Shown one piece after another: positions 17,141 to 26,174 of a stretch of DNA of 64,000 nt. This DNA comes from Aeromicrobium sp. PE09-221 (lineage in GTDB: Bacteria; Actinomycetota; Actinomycetes; Propionibacteriales; Nocardioidaceae). The notes beneath the pieces were generated by a model. That model saw only the letters and a list, made by a program, of their open reading frames with translations, did not search any database and had not been told where the DNA came from. How positions within the stretch are numbered: the first letter of the stretch is position 1; every line of letters begins with the position of its first letter. Location of the stretch: contig NZ_MIJB01000012.1 in the NCBI RefSeq assembly GCF_002174305.1, forward strand, positions 1 to 64,000. Direction: 5' to 3'. A program made the translations under genes and the position numbers.

Positions 17141-17781
17141 CGGTCCCGGGCACCCAGGGCCCGGAACCGCTCAGCGCGGCGCGTCGCTCCATCTTGCAAC
17201 GCCGTGTGCGATGGATCGTCGCCGCCACCATCACCTACAACCTGATAGAAGCAGTCGTCGCGATCACGGCTGGACGGGTCGCCTCCTCATCGGCGCTCGT
17301 CGGTTTCGGACTGGACTCGCTCGTCGAGGTGCTCTCGGCCGCCGCCGTCGCCTGGCAGTTCGCCGGTGCGGACCCGGCGGCACGTGAGCGTCGCGCACTA
17401 CGATTGATCGCTCTGTCTTTCCTCGGACTGGCACTGTTCGTCGCCGTCGACAGTCTGCGTGTCCTGTTCGGAGCGGCGGAAGCCGAGCACACGACCGTGG
17501 GCATCGTCCTCGCGTCGCTCAGCTTGGCGATCATGCCCTTCCTCTCCTGGTTCGAGCGCCGTACCGGTCGTGAACTGGGGTCGGTCTCGGCGGTCGCCGA
17601 CTCCAAGCAGACTCTGCTGTGCACCTATCTGTCCGGCGTGCTGCTGATCGGCCTGCTGCTCAACTCGGCACTGGGGTGGTCGTGGGCCGACCCGCTCGCG
17701 GCCTTGGTCATCGCCGGTGTCGCGGCGAGGGAGGGCCTCGAGGCGTGGAGGGGTAAGACGTGCTGTGCGGACGGCTGCTGA
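17137..17781 (+). CDS. Small cation-efflux family membrane protein
   Basis: The protein has 214 residues and about six membrane segments. It resembles the transmembrane part of cation diffusion facilitators: YNLIEAVVAITAGRVASSSALVGFGLDSLVE holds the usual helix-2 Asp, and VADSKQTLLCTYLSG has another Asp in the helix-5 position. The cytoplasmic metal-binding domain seen in most CDF proteins is missing; the chain instead ends in KTCCADGC, a cysteine-rich tail. GTG 17137 overlaps the regulator stop (GTGA); GTG 17128 is also possible. Encoded in one operon with a CmtR-like sensor, it probably exports Cd, Pb or a similar soft metal. Confidence 0.75.
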   Translation: MTVPGTQGPEPLSAARRSILQRRVRWIVAATITYNLIEAVVAITAGRVASSSALVGFGLDSLVEVLSAAAVAWQFAGADPAARERRALRLIALSFLGLALFVAVDSLRVLFGAAEAEHTTVGIVLASLSLAIMPFLSWFERRTGRELGSVSAVADSKQTLLCTYLSGVLLIGLLLNSALGWSWADPLAALVIAGVAAREGLEAWRGKTCCADGC

Positions 17782-18093
17782 GGAGTAACGCGTCGCAGAC
17801 TCGGGCACAATCGGAGCGAGGCGTGTGATGGGAGCAGACTTCGGCCTCACGTCGCCATCAACCGTCCGGGAGACGGGGAGACCATGGGGCTGGCGCTTCT
17901 GCCTGACGCTAGCGCGTGTGCACCTCCCGGTGCGGGCAGCGGTGCCCATAACGGATTCGACAGCGCCACCGGCGCACCAACCGTCGCAGACGCGACATCG
18001 CGGAGGTCCCTTCGCCTAGCGCCGCAGCGCTCGATTTCCCAGCCATAGAGTAGGGCAGATAGCGCGTGCGTCGACGGGGAACGAGGAGATCGT
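17782..18093. other. Intergenic gap of 312 bases
   Basis: It lies between a plus-strand transporter and the 3' end of a minus-strand phosphatase. I see no convincing gene, long repeat or RNA. A short palindrome, AGCGC-CGCA-GCGCT, lies near 18018-18031 and could be a weak terminator. Confidence 0.5.
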
Positions 18094-18612
18094 CTATCCG
18101 TTGAGACGCTCCGCGATCACGGTCACCGCGTCCTCGAGCTGCGTCGCGACGGCATCGTGGAACCCATCGGACTGTCCGATGGGATCGTCGATGTCCGCCT
18201 CCGTGGGACCTTCGCTGCGCTGCATCGCCGCCGATCGGACCAGAGCCGTCGGATCGGCGCCCTCGGCCCGGGGGGCGAGGGCCGCGAACTCCAGCACCGT
18301 GAAGGTGCGACGCAATGCGGCGGGAAACACCTCGAGCACCTGACCGCGATGGTCCCGTGTCGCCGTAAGGATCAGGTCAGCCTGCCGGGCGATGGACTGC
18401 GTCAGCTGCCGTGGGACGAGATCAGTCGTGGCGATTCCGCGCCGTGTCAGCCGTTGCACCACGTTCGCATCGGTACGACCTCCGTCGAGTGCCCGGACCC
18501 CGGCACTCTCGACCACGAAACGACCCGGATCGAGGCGATCGCGCAGCAACGCCTCGGCCAGCGGGGAGCGGCACACATTCGCCGTGCACACGGTCAACAC
18601 CCGGAAGGTCAT
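18094..18612 (-). CDS. Low-molecular-weight protein tyrosine phosphatase (Wzb-like)
   Basis: The protein has 172 residues. The P-loop CTANVCRS (Cys9, Arg15) sits at the N-terminus as in all LMW-PTPs, and the general acid is in DIDDPIGQSD near the C-terminus. In polysaccharide systems this phosphatase removes phosphate from the tyrosine tail of the BY-kinase, which is divergently encoded 64 bases away. The ATG is preceded at 6 bases by TACGCT (minus strand, 18619-18624), suggesting a leaderless message. The longer middle insertion (RAEGADPTALVRSAAMQRSEG) is typical of actinobacterial members. Confidence 0.9.
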   Translation of the reverse strand: MTFRVLTVCTANVCRSPLAEALLRDRLDPGRFVVESAGVRALDGGRTDANVVQRLTRRGIATTDLVPRQLTQSIARQADLILTATRDHRGQVLEVFPAALRRTFTVLEFAALAPRAEGADPTALVRSAAMQRSEGPTEADIDDPIGQSDGFHDAVATQLEDAVTVIAERLNG

Positions 18613-18676
18613 GGCGAGAGCGTAGCGAAAGGATAGGGTTGGTCAGCATCGACCATCTCTCGGGAGGCACCACCGC

Positions 18677-20137
18677 ATGGATTTGAAGGACTACCTGCGC
18701 GTCCTGCGCCAGCGCTGGGTCCTCATCACCGTCACGACGCTGCTCACGGTCGCCGTCGCCGCGCTGGTGACGATCACCGCGACACCGCAGTACCAGTCGA
18801 CGGCCCGGCTGTTCGTCTCCACACCATCGACGGCCACGGACGGGCAGCTGCAGTCCGGCGGCCAGTTCTCCCAGCAGCGGGTCAAGTCCTACGCGACCCT
18901 CATCAAGGGTGAGGAGGTGGCCCGCCGGGTCGTCGACCGACTGAACCTCGACGAGGACCCGAGCACGCTGATGGGCAAGATCAGCACGAGCGTCGAGCTC
19001 GACACGGTCGTGCTCTCGGTGTCGGTGCAGGACCCCTCCGCCGAGCGCGCCCAGGAGCTCACCCAGACCGTCGCCCAGGTGTTCACCGACTACGTGCGCG
19101 AGCTGGAGACCCCCGAGGGTCAGGTCGATGCTCCGGTGAAGGCCTCGATCGTCGACCGCGCCACCGTCGCCTCGACACCGATCTCGCCCCAGCCGGTCCG
19201 CAATCTCGGTCTCGGACTCGTGCTCGGACTGCTTCTCGGTGCCGGCCTGGCCGTGCTGCGCGAGGTGCTCGACAACCGCATCCGCTCGCTCGACGACATC
19301 ACCAGTGTCTCCGGACAGGACATCCCCCTGCTCGGCAATATCTTCTACGACAAGGACGCCGTCCGTCAGCCGCTGCTGCGCGGCCTGTCCAGCCACCATC
19401 CGCGGATGGAGGCATTCCGGGTGCTGCGCACCAATCTGTCCTTCGTCGACCCGGGCGCCGAGCACAAGGCCTATGTCGTCAGCTCCGCGCTGCCCGGCGA
19501 GGGCAAGTCCAGCACCACCACCAATCTCGCCCAGATGCTCGCCGACGGCGGCCAGCGGGTCCTGCTGATCGAGGCGGACCTGCGCCGACCCCGCGCGGCG
19601 CAGTACCTCAACGTCGAATCGGGGGTCGGAGTCACCACGATCCTGCTCGGGCGCATCGACCTGGACGATGCGATCCAGCCGATCTCGGCGAACTTCGACT
19701 TCCTCGCCTCGGGTCGCGTGCCGCCCAATCCCGCGGAGCTGTTGCAGTCCGCTGAGATGCGAAAGCTGCTCGCCCAGGCGCGGGCCGAGTACGACATCGT
19801 GCTCATCGACGCGCCCCCGTTGTTGCCGGTGACGGACGCGGCTCTGCTCGCCTCCGTCACCGACGGGGCACTGGTCATCATCCGGCACGGTTCGACCACC
19901 ACGGAACAGTACGCCAGCTCACTGGACCGGCTCGCCGCCGTCGATGCCCGCCTGTGCGGAGCGATTGTGACGATGTCGCCGCAGCCCAAGCGCCGCGCCG
20001 GCGGATATGGCTACGGCTACGGATATGGCTACGGCTATGGATACGGGTACGGCCCGGACGCCCAGCCGGGTTCGCGCGCGGAGCGCAAGCGCGACAAGAG
20101 GGCCCGCCGCGAGGCGGCCGCCGGCGAGCCGGGCTAG
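18677..20137 (+). CDS. Wzz-type chain-length regulator fused to BY-type tyrosine kinase
   Basis: The protein has 486 residues. Residues 1 to about 205 form a Wzz domain: an N-terminal cytoplasmic start (MDLKDYLRVLRQRW), a membrane helix, an extracellular coil and a second helix (LGLGLVLGLLLGAGLAVLREVLD). The kinase follows with Walker A SALPGEGKSST (about 268-278), Walker A' LLIEADLRRP and Walker B IVLIDAPP. The tail holds eight Gly-Tyr dipeptides (20003-20050) as phosphorylation sites. It would control export and chain length of the polymer made by the locus at 1-10468. GGGAGG lies upstream of the ATG. It ends 3 bases before a convergent stop. Confidence 0.92.
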   Translation: MDLKDYLRVLRQRWVLITVTTLLTVAVAALVTITATPQYQSTARLFVSTPSTATDGQLQSGGQFSQQRVKSYATLIKGEEVARRVVDRLNLDEDPSTLMGKISTSVELDTVVLSVSVQDPSAERAQELTQTVAQVFTDYVRELETPEGQVDAPVKASIVDRATVASTPISPQPVRNLGLGLVLGLLLGAGLAVLREVLDNRIRSLDDITSVSGQDIPLLGNIFYDKDAVRQPLLRGLSSHHPRMEAFRVLRTNLSFVDPGAEHKAYVVSSALPGEGKSSTTTNLAQMLADGGQRVLLIEADLRRPRAAQYLNVESGVGVTTILLGRIDLDDAIQPISANFDFLASGRVPPNPAELLQSAEMRKLLAQARAEYDIVLIDAPPLLPVTDAALLASVTDGALVIIRHGSTTTEQYASSLDRLAAVDARLCGAIVTMSPQPKRRAGGYGYGYGYGYGYGYGYGPDAQPGSRAERKRDKRARREAAAGEPG

Positions 20138-20140
20138 CAG

Positions 20141-20746
20141 CTACAAGCCGGCCGCGGTCCAGGCGTCGACGAAGCCGGCAGCATCGGCCGGAGCGTCCAG
20201 GTAGATCAGATCCCGGGCCTCGGCGGCCTGTTGGACGCTGTCGATCTTCTCGGCCTGGAGATCATCCGGCTCGTCCCACGCCGGACGCATGAGCACGATC
20301 GTGGTCTCGGGCCAGGTGGTCTCGATCTCATCGAGGGCGAGGGACACGCCGAAGGCGAAGTCATCGGCCCACACGACATCGGCGGTGCCGATGCTGAGGA
20401 CGACGAGATCGGGGGCGGGATCCTCCAGCGCGGCGGCCACCGTGATGTCCTCGAAGAGCGTCACGCCGCTCTCGACGCGCGCTTGCGCGTCGAGTTCCGC
20501 TGCCGCCTCGTCAGCCCAGTCCTCCAGGTGGTCGTCGCCGATGAAGGCGATCACCTGTCCCGCCCCTCTCGTCGGCGATCCCTGCGGCGACGGGGAAGGG
20601 GACTGTGCGGTGTGCGGTCCCACGCTGGACCCTGCGTTCTCAGGGGCCGGTGCCGGCCGCAGCGCGAGCAGGACCAGGACGCCCACCCCTAGAGCGAGGA
20701 TCGTGACACCGAGGCCCACGGTCAGCGACGGCCGGGAGTTCACCAC
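20141..20746 (-). CDS. Membrane-anchored SGNH-hydrolase-like protein
   Basis: The protein has 201 residues from GTG 20746: one membrane helix (VTILALGVGVLVLLALR), a Pro/Ser linker and an exported domain of about 145 residues. That domain resembles an SGNH/GDSL hydrolase in outline (VIAFIGDDHLEDW at block I, VVLSIGTADVVWADD at block III), but the nucleophile Ser is Asp and the GxND Asn is not kept. It may be non-catalytic, or the resemblance may be only to the fold. I chose GTG 20746 because TACGCT lies 6 bases upstream and the extra N-terminus from ATG 20836 is out of character. It sits beside the BY-kinase, consistent with a role in polymer handling. Confidence 0.6.
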   Translation of the reverse strand: MVNSRPSLTVGLGVTILALGVGVLVLLALRPAPAPENAGSSVGPHTAQSPSPSPQGSPTRGAGQVIAFIGDDHLEDWADEAAAELDAQARVESGVTLFEDITVAAALEDPAPDLVVLSIGTADVVWADDFAFGVSLALDEIETTWPETTIVLMRPAWDEPDDLQAEKIDSVQQAAEARDLIYLDAPADAAGFVDAWTAAGL

Positions 20747-20796
20747 CCGGACAGCGTAGTGGATGCCGATGATGCTCAGGTCTGCTGCGACGATCC

Positions 20797-21042
20797 GAGA
20801 AGTCCTCGGCCTGCATGGCGGCGAGGACTTCGGCATTCCTGGCCTTCCGCGGCGATCTCGCCGGTGACTTCGACCGCTTCCTCGGCTTCAGCCGCGGCCC
20901 GCTCTACGTCGCCACCGAGGATCTTGCGACCCTCCAGGCCGGACTCGCTGAGTTGCTCGCGCCGTACCTGCCCGATCCCGACGACGACCGCCGTCGCCTC
21001 AGCCTCGCGACCATCTTGATCCCCGAGGTGGACGCGCCCTGA
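20797..21042 (+). pseudogene. Possible remnant of a regulator C-terminus
   Basis: A 75-codon frame from ATG 20815 (open from 20773) reads FLAFRGDLAGDFDRFLGFSRGPLYVATEDLATL and ends PEVDAP. The composition and codon use look like real coding sequence. It resembles the effector half of some ArsR-type regulators, but no helix-turn-helix precedes it and no ribosome site is seen. It could be a short intact gene or the leftover of a deleted one. The annotation is tentative. Confidence 0.35.
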
Positions 21043-21047
21043 CATGA

Positions 21048-21078
21048 CGATGCCCCGGCCCATCGGGCCGGGGCATCG
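21048..21078. terminator. Hairpin terminator downstream of lsr2
   Basis: A perfect 14-base inverted repeat (21048-21061 with 21065-21078) closes a 3-base loop (ATC). It lies 11 bases past the lsr2 stop and also just after the small plus-strand frame, so it can end transcription from both sides. Confidence 0.8.
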
Positions 21079-21089
21079 CAGGGGAAGGT

Positions 21090-21431
21090 TCAGTGTGCGG
21101 CGTTGTACTTGTCGAGCACGTCGGAGGGGATCCGTCCGCGGGCCGGGACGTCGATGCCCTGCCCCTTGGCCCACTCCCGCACCTGCTTGGCCGGTGACTC
21201 CGAGGATGATCCGCCGGAGCGGCGGCCGCGACGCCGGGCATTGGCACCGGTCGCCTTTCGTCCCGCCCGGATATACGGAGCGAGAGCCTTTTCGATCTCA
21301 GCCTTCTCCGCTTCGGTGACGTCGATCTCATAGGACGTTCCGTCGAAACCGAAGGACAACGTCGGCGTGCTGCTGTCGATCTCTTCACCGCTGATATCTG
21401 AAAAGAACTTCTCAATTGTCTTCTTGGCCAC
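21090..21431 (-). CDS. lsr2: Lsr2 nucleoid-associated protein
   Basis: The protein has 113 residues. The N-terminal dimerisation part begins VAKKTIEKFFSDISGEE and contains LSFGFDGTSYEIDVTEAE, as in mycobacterial Lsr2. The C-terminal DNA-binding part is VREWAKGQGIDVPARGRIPSDVLDKY, with the RGR hook that enters the minor groove of AT-rich DNA. Lsr2 silences foreign or AT-rich genes by bridging DNA. Start is GTG 21431, chosen by alignment to the MAKK start of the family; the frame is open upstream. The region upstream (about 21380-21520) is visibly richer in A and T than its surroundings, consistent with autoregulation. Confidence 0.93.
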   Translation of the reverse strand: MAKKTIEKFFSDISGEEIDSSTPTLSFGFDGTSYEIDVTEAEKAEIEKALAPYIRAGRKATGANARRRGRRSGGSSSESPAKQVREWAKGQGIDVPARGRIPSDVLDKYNAAH

Positions 21432-21776
21432 GCCGTCACTGTACGGCGGAAGATAAAAGGATGCAATATCCGCGCTATTTGCCGGGGTGAACTCGAGCCG
21501 ACGACGATGACGACGGTCAAGGCCCCGGAGCCGTCGCCGCAAGGGTCGAAGAGGGTGAGTTAAGGATCATGATGACTCGGAAATCAATAAGGGCCGCGCC
21601 TTTTCCTCATAGGCTGGCATCACCTCGACCGATCGGGGTGCCGATGATATCGCTGAACCCCGAACGGGGATGATTCATGACCTATGTCACGCGCCAGCCC
21701 CCAACGGCCCGCGCCGATTTCGGGGAGAGCGCACTGGTCTTTGTTTCGAAGCCAGCGACCCTTTGCCCGTTACCGC

Positions 21777-22490
21777 TCAGCGGCGGCGGACTGCCTCGCG
21801 CTTCATCTCGTCGACGGCCTGTTCGTAGGCGGTCACCAGCGCGGCGATCGTGAGCGGCTTGAACCGCTCGATGACCGCGGTGGCCTCGGCGGTCTGCCCC
21901 GACTGCTTGATATGCGGCCAGACCGCCCGCTTGAACAGCCCGGTCAGCTCCTCGGCGACCTGGGTGCCGTGATCGGCGAAGATCCGCCGCGCCTCGTGGG
22001 CGGCCTCCAGAGGCATGCCGATCTCCAACAGCCCGACGCCGACCCCCAGGTGCGCCGTGGCCACGCTGAAGACATCCTCGACCGGGGTCGGTTCGATGAC
22101 TCCGAGGGCGGCGAAGAGCTCCAGGTCGTCATCGGAGAGCTCATGGCCGGCGCGCTTGACCAGCTGTTCGCGAGTGAGCGTCTCGGGCAGCTCGGGATTC
22201 CACGGGGCGAGCAGGGTCCGGTGCAGGGCCACCTGTGCGGGGGACGCATCCGCGGGGATCTTTTCCAGATAGCCCTCGATCGCCGCGAGGGTGAAGCCGT
22301 GGGCCTGGAGTTCGCGCACCAGCTCCAACCGCGCCAGATGGTCCGGGCCGTAGAAGACGTGCCGTCCCTCGCGGCGCGGCGAGGGAATGAGCCCGCGCCC
22401 GGCGTAGAAACGCACCGTGCGCACCGTCATGCCCACCCGGGACGCCAGTTGCTCGACGCTCAGATTCTCGCTCGGATCACCATCGGCCAT
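21777..22490 (-). CDS. MerR-family transcriptional regulator
   Basis: The protein has 237 residues. The N-terminal MerR HTH is clear: LSVEQLASRVGMTVRTVRFYAGRGLIPSPRR, then the wing HVFYGPDHLARLELVRELQAHGFTLAAI. The remaining 150 residues form an all-helical effector part with no cysteines, so metal sensing is unlikely; a lipid or CoA ligand is more plausible. It is divergent from fadA-fadB with a 124-base gap containing a short palindrome. Inference: it controls the beta-oxidation operon. Confidence 0.85.
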   Translation of the reverse strand: MADGDPSENLSVEQLASRVGMTVRTVRFYAGRGLIPSPRREGRHVFYGPDHLARLELVRELQAHGFTLAAIEGYLEKIPADASPAQVALHRTLLAPWNPELPETLTREQLVKRAGHELSDDDLELFAALGVIEPTPVEDVFSVATAHLGVGVGLLEIGMPLEAAHEARRIFADHGTQVAEELTGLFKRAVWPHIKQSGQTAEATAVIERFKPLTIAALVTAYEQAVDEMKREAVRRR

Positions 22491-22530
22491 CAGACTGTCT
22501 CCACTTCGCTCACCCCCGGCGCTACCACTC

Positions 22531-22547
22531 TGACAGTAATGGTGTCA
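22531..22547. promoter_or_regulatory. Candidate operator between MerR regulator and fadA
   Basis: TGACA (22531-22535) and TGTCA (22543-22547) are inverted arms separated by 7 bases in the divergent promoter gap. MerR proteins bind such symmetrical sites between -35 and -10. The arms are short, so chance is possible. Confidence 0.35.
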
Positions 22548-22614
22548 CAATCGAGAACAGCGGCGCACACCAGGCAGGTGGCGCCAGTGTCTCTATCCGC
22601 AATCGAGGACGGTC

Positions 22615-23829
<1,215 letters not shown>

Positions 23830-23870
23830 GCGCCGGACCGAATTCCACAGGCTTTACAGGAGATATGGGC

Positions 23871-26063
23871 ATGACCAGTACTGATGCGGTCCGCTACGAC
23901 GTGGCCGATGGGATCGTCACCCTCACGATCGACGACCCGAACCAGAACGCCAACACGATGAACGAGACCTACCGCGCCTCGATGGAGGCCGCGGTCGACC
24001 GCCTCGCCTCCGAGATCGCCTCGGGCGGCGATGCGATCAAGGGCGTCATCGTTACCAGCGCCAAGAAGACCTTCTTCGCAGGCGGCGACCTCAAGCTGAT
24101 GACGCAGGCCAAGCCCTCGGACGCCGAGGCGCTCTTCACCAATGTCGAGTCGATCAAGGCGACACTCCGCAAGCTGGAGACCCTCGGCAAGCCGGTCGTC
24201 GCGGCCATCAACGGCGCCGCGCTCGGCGGCGGCCTGGAGATCGCCCTCGCCTGCCATCACCGCATCGCCGCGGAGGGCCGCTATGAGATCGGCCTGCCCG
24301 AGGCAACGCTCGGCCTGCTGCCCGGTGGCGGCGGCGTGACCCGCACCGTTCGCATGTTCGGCATCCAGGACGCCCTCATGAAGGTGCTCGTCCAGGGCCA
24401 GCGCAACAAGCCCGAGAAGGCGCTCAGCATCGGCCTCATCGACGAGATCGTGCCCGCGGATGAGCTGCTCGACCGGGCCGCCGCCTGGGTGAACGAGAAC
24501 GCCGGCAACGCGGAGGCCGCAGTGCAGCCGTGGGACGAACGGGGCTACAAGATCCCCGGCGGCACGCCTTCCAATCCCAAGCTGGCCGCCTTCCTGCCGA
24601 GCTTCCCCGCGAACTTGCGCAAGCAGGTCAAGGGCGCCGACTACAAGGCGCCGAAGGCGATCATGTCGGCCGCGGTCGAGGGAGCGCAGGTCGACTTCGA
24701 CACCGCCAGCCGGATCGAGTCGCGCTACCTGGTGGAGCTGCTCGTCGGCCAGCAGTTCAAGAACATGACGCAGGCCTTCTTCTTCGATCTCGGCGCCATC
24801 AACGCCGGCAAGTCGCGTCCGGACGGCATCGAGCCGACCAAGGCCACGAAGCTCGCCATCCTCGGCGCCGGCATGATGGGCGCGGGCATCGCCTATGTGT
24901 CGGCCAAGGTCGGTATCGAGGTCGTGCTCAAGGATGTCTCCCTGGAGGCGGCAGAGAAGGGCAAGGCCTACAGCAAGAACCTCCTCGACAAGGCAGTCTC
25001 ACGCGGCCGGATGACACAGGAGGCCGCCGACGAGGTGCTCGCCCGCATCACCCCGACCGCCGACTACGCCGACCTCGAGGGCTGTGACTTCGTGGTCGAG
25101 GCGGTCTTCGAGTCCGTCGAGCTCAAGCACTCGGTCTTCGGCGACCTCGAGCCGGTCGTCAAGCCCGATGCCCTGCTGGGCTCCAATACCTCGACGTTGC
25201 CGATCACTCTGCTCGCGCAGGGCGTCAAGCGGCCCGAGGACTTCATCGGCATCCACTTCTTCAGCCCCGTGGACAAGATGCCGCTCGTGGAGATCATCGT
25301 CGGCGAGAAGACGTCCGATGAGGCCATCGCCCGCGCGATCGACTACACCAAGCAGATCAAGAAGACGCCGATCGTCGTCAACGACAGCCGCGGCTTCTTC
25401 ACCTCACGGGTGTTCGGCACGCTGGTGATGGAGGGCGCTCAGTTGCTTGGCGAGGGTGTCAACCCGGTCCGCATCGAGCGCGCCGCCTCGCTCGCCGGCT
25501 TCCCCGGTCAACCGCTCGCGATGATCGACGAGGTCTCGCTGACCCTGCCGCAGAAGATCAACGCCGAGGCCAAGAAGGCCGCCGAGGACGAAGGTAAGGC
25601 CTTCCCCGACAGCCCCGCGATGGACGTCGTCAACAAGCTCGTCGATCTCGACCGCAAGGGCAAGGCCGCGGGCGCGGGCTTCTACGAGTACCCCGAGGAC
25701 GCCAAGAAGTACCTGTGGCCGGGCCTCTGGGACCTGTTCGTCAAGGATGATGTCGACATCCCGGTCGAGGACATCCAGGAGCGGTTGCTGTTCATCATGA
25801 GCTTGGAGACCATCCGGTGCCTGGAGGAGGGCGTGCTGCGCACGGTCGCCGATGCCAATATCGGTTCGATCTTCGGCATCGGATTCCCGCCCCTGCACGG
25901 CGGTGCGTTGCAGTACGCCAATGGCTACGAGGCGGCGGACGGACGCATCGGCATCCAGGCGTTCACCGAGCGCGCGCAGCAGCTGGCTGAGCAGTACGGT
26001 GATCGTTTCGCTCCGCCGAAGCTCCTGCTCGACAAGGCGGCCGCGGGCGAGAACTTCGCCTGA
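23871..26063 (+). CDS. fadB: Trifunctional-type fatty acid oxidation alpha subunit (enoyl-CoA hydratase / 3-hydroxyacyl-CoA dehydrogenase)
   Basis: The protein has 730 residues. Residues 1 to about 200 are a crotonase domain with the oxyanion-hole segments KKTFFAGGDLK and NGAALGGGLEIALACH, and the catalytic Glu region GLPEATLGLLPGGGG. From about 327 the NAD-binding fold starts (LAILGAGMMGAGIAYV), followed by the dehydrogenase core with the catalytic His in GIHFFSPVDKMPLVE. It performs hydration and oxidation of enoyl-CoA. The ATG at 23871 has AGGAG about 8 bases upstream; ATG 23865 is too close to that site. A strong hairpin follows the stop. Confidence 0.93.
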   Translation: MTSTDAVRYDVADGIVTLTIDDPNQNANTMNETYRASMEAAVDRLASEIASGGDAIKGVIVTSAKKTFFAGGDLKLMTQAKPSDAEALFTNVESIKATLRKLETLGKPVVAAINGAALGGGLEIALACHHRIAAEGRYEIGLPEATLGLLPGGGGVTRTVRMFGIQDALMKVLVQGQRNKPEKALSIGLIDEIVPADELLDRAAAWVNENAGNAEAAVQPWDERGYKIPGGTPSNPKLAAFLPSFPANLRKQVKGADYKAPKAIMSAAVEGAQVDFDTASRIESRYLVELLVGQQFKNMTQAFFFDLGAINAGKSRPDGIEPTKATKLAILGAGMMGAGIAYVSAKVGIEVVLKDVSLEAAEKGKAYSKNLLDKAVSRGRMTQEAADEVLARITPTADYADLEGCDFVVEAVFESVELKHSVFGDLEPVVKPDALLGSNTSTLPITLLAQGVKRPEDFIGIHFFSPVDKMPLVEIIVGEKTSDEAIARAIDYTKQIKKTPIVVNDSRGFFTSRVFGTLVMEGAQLLGEGVNPVRIERAASLAGFPGQPLAMIDEVSLTLPQKINAEAKKAAEDEGKAFPDSPAMDVVNKLVDLDRKGKAAGAGFYEYPEDAKKYLWPGLWDLFVKDDVDIPVEDIQERLLFIMSLETIRCLEEGVLRTVADANIGSIFGIGFPPLHGGALQYANGYEAADGRIGIQAFTERAQQLAEQYGDRFAPPKLLLDKAAAGENFA

Positions 26064-26077
26064 CGTTTCGCTGACGA

Positions 26078-26113
26078 CGATGGCCCCGGACTCACAGGAG
26101 TCCGGGGCCATCG
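26078..26113. terminator. Terminator of the fadA-fadB operon
   Basis: A perfect 16-base inverted repeat (26078-26093 with 26098-26113) with loop ACAG starts 14 bases after the fadB stop. Confidence 0.85.
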
Positions 26114-26129
26114 GCATCTCACCAGAGTT

Positions 26130-26160
26130 GAAGTTCAAAGTTTGACATAGTCTGAACTTC
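26130..26160. terminator. Inverted repeat after the aldo/keto reductase gene
   Basis: GAAGTTCA (26130-26137) pairs with TGAACTTC (26153-26160) around a 15-base loop. It is AT-rich compared with the area and lies just past the reductase stop on the minus strand. It may end that transcript; an operator function cannot be excluded. Confidence 0.4.
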
Positions 26161-26174
26161 GTTGGAGGTAAGCC

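Noticed and set aside
18422-19888. 488-codon minus-strand frame
   Set aside because: It mirrors the Wzz/BY-kinase gene and has Asp/Gly/Arg-rich text without motifs.
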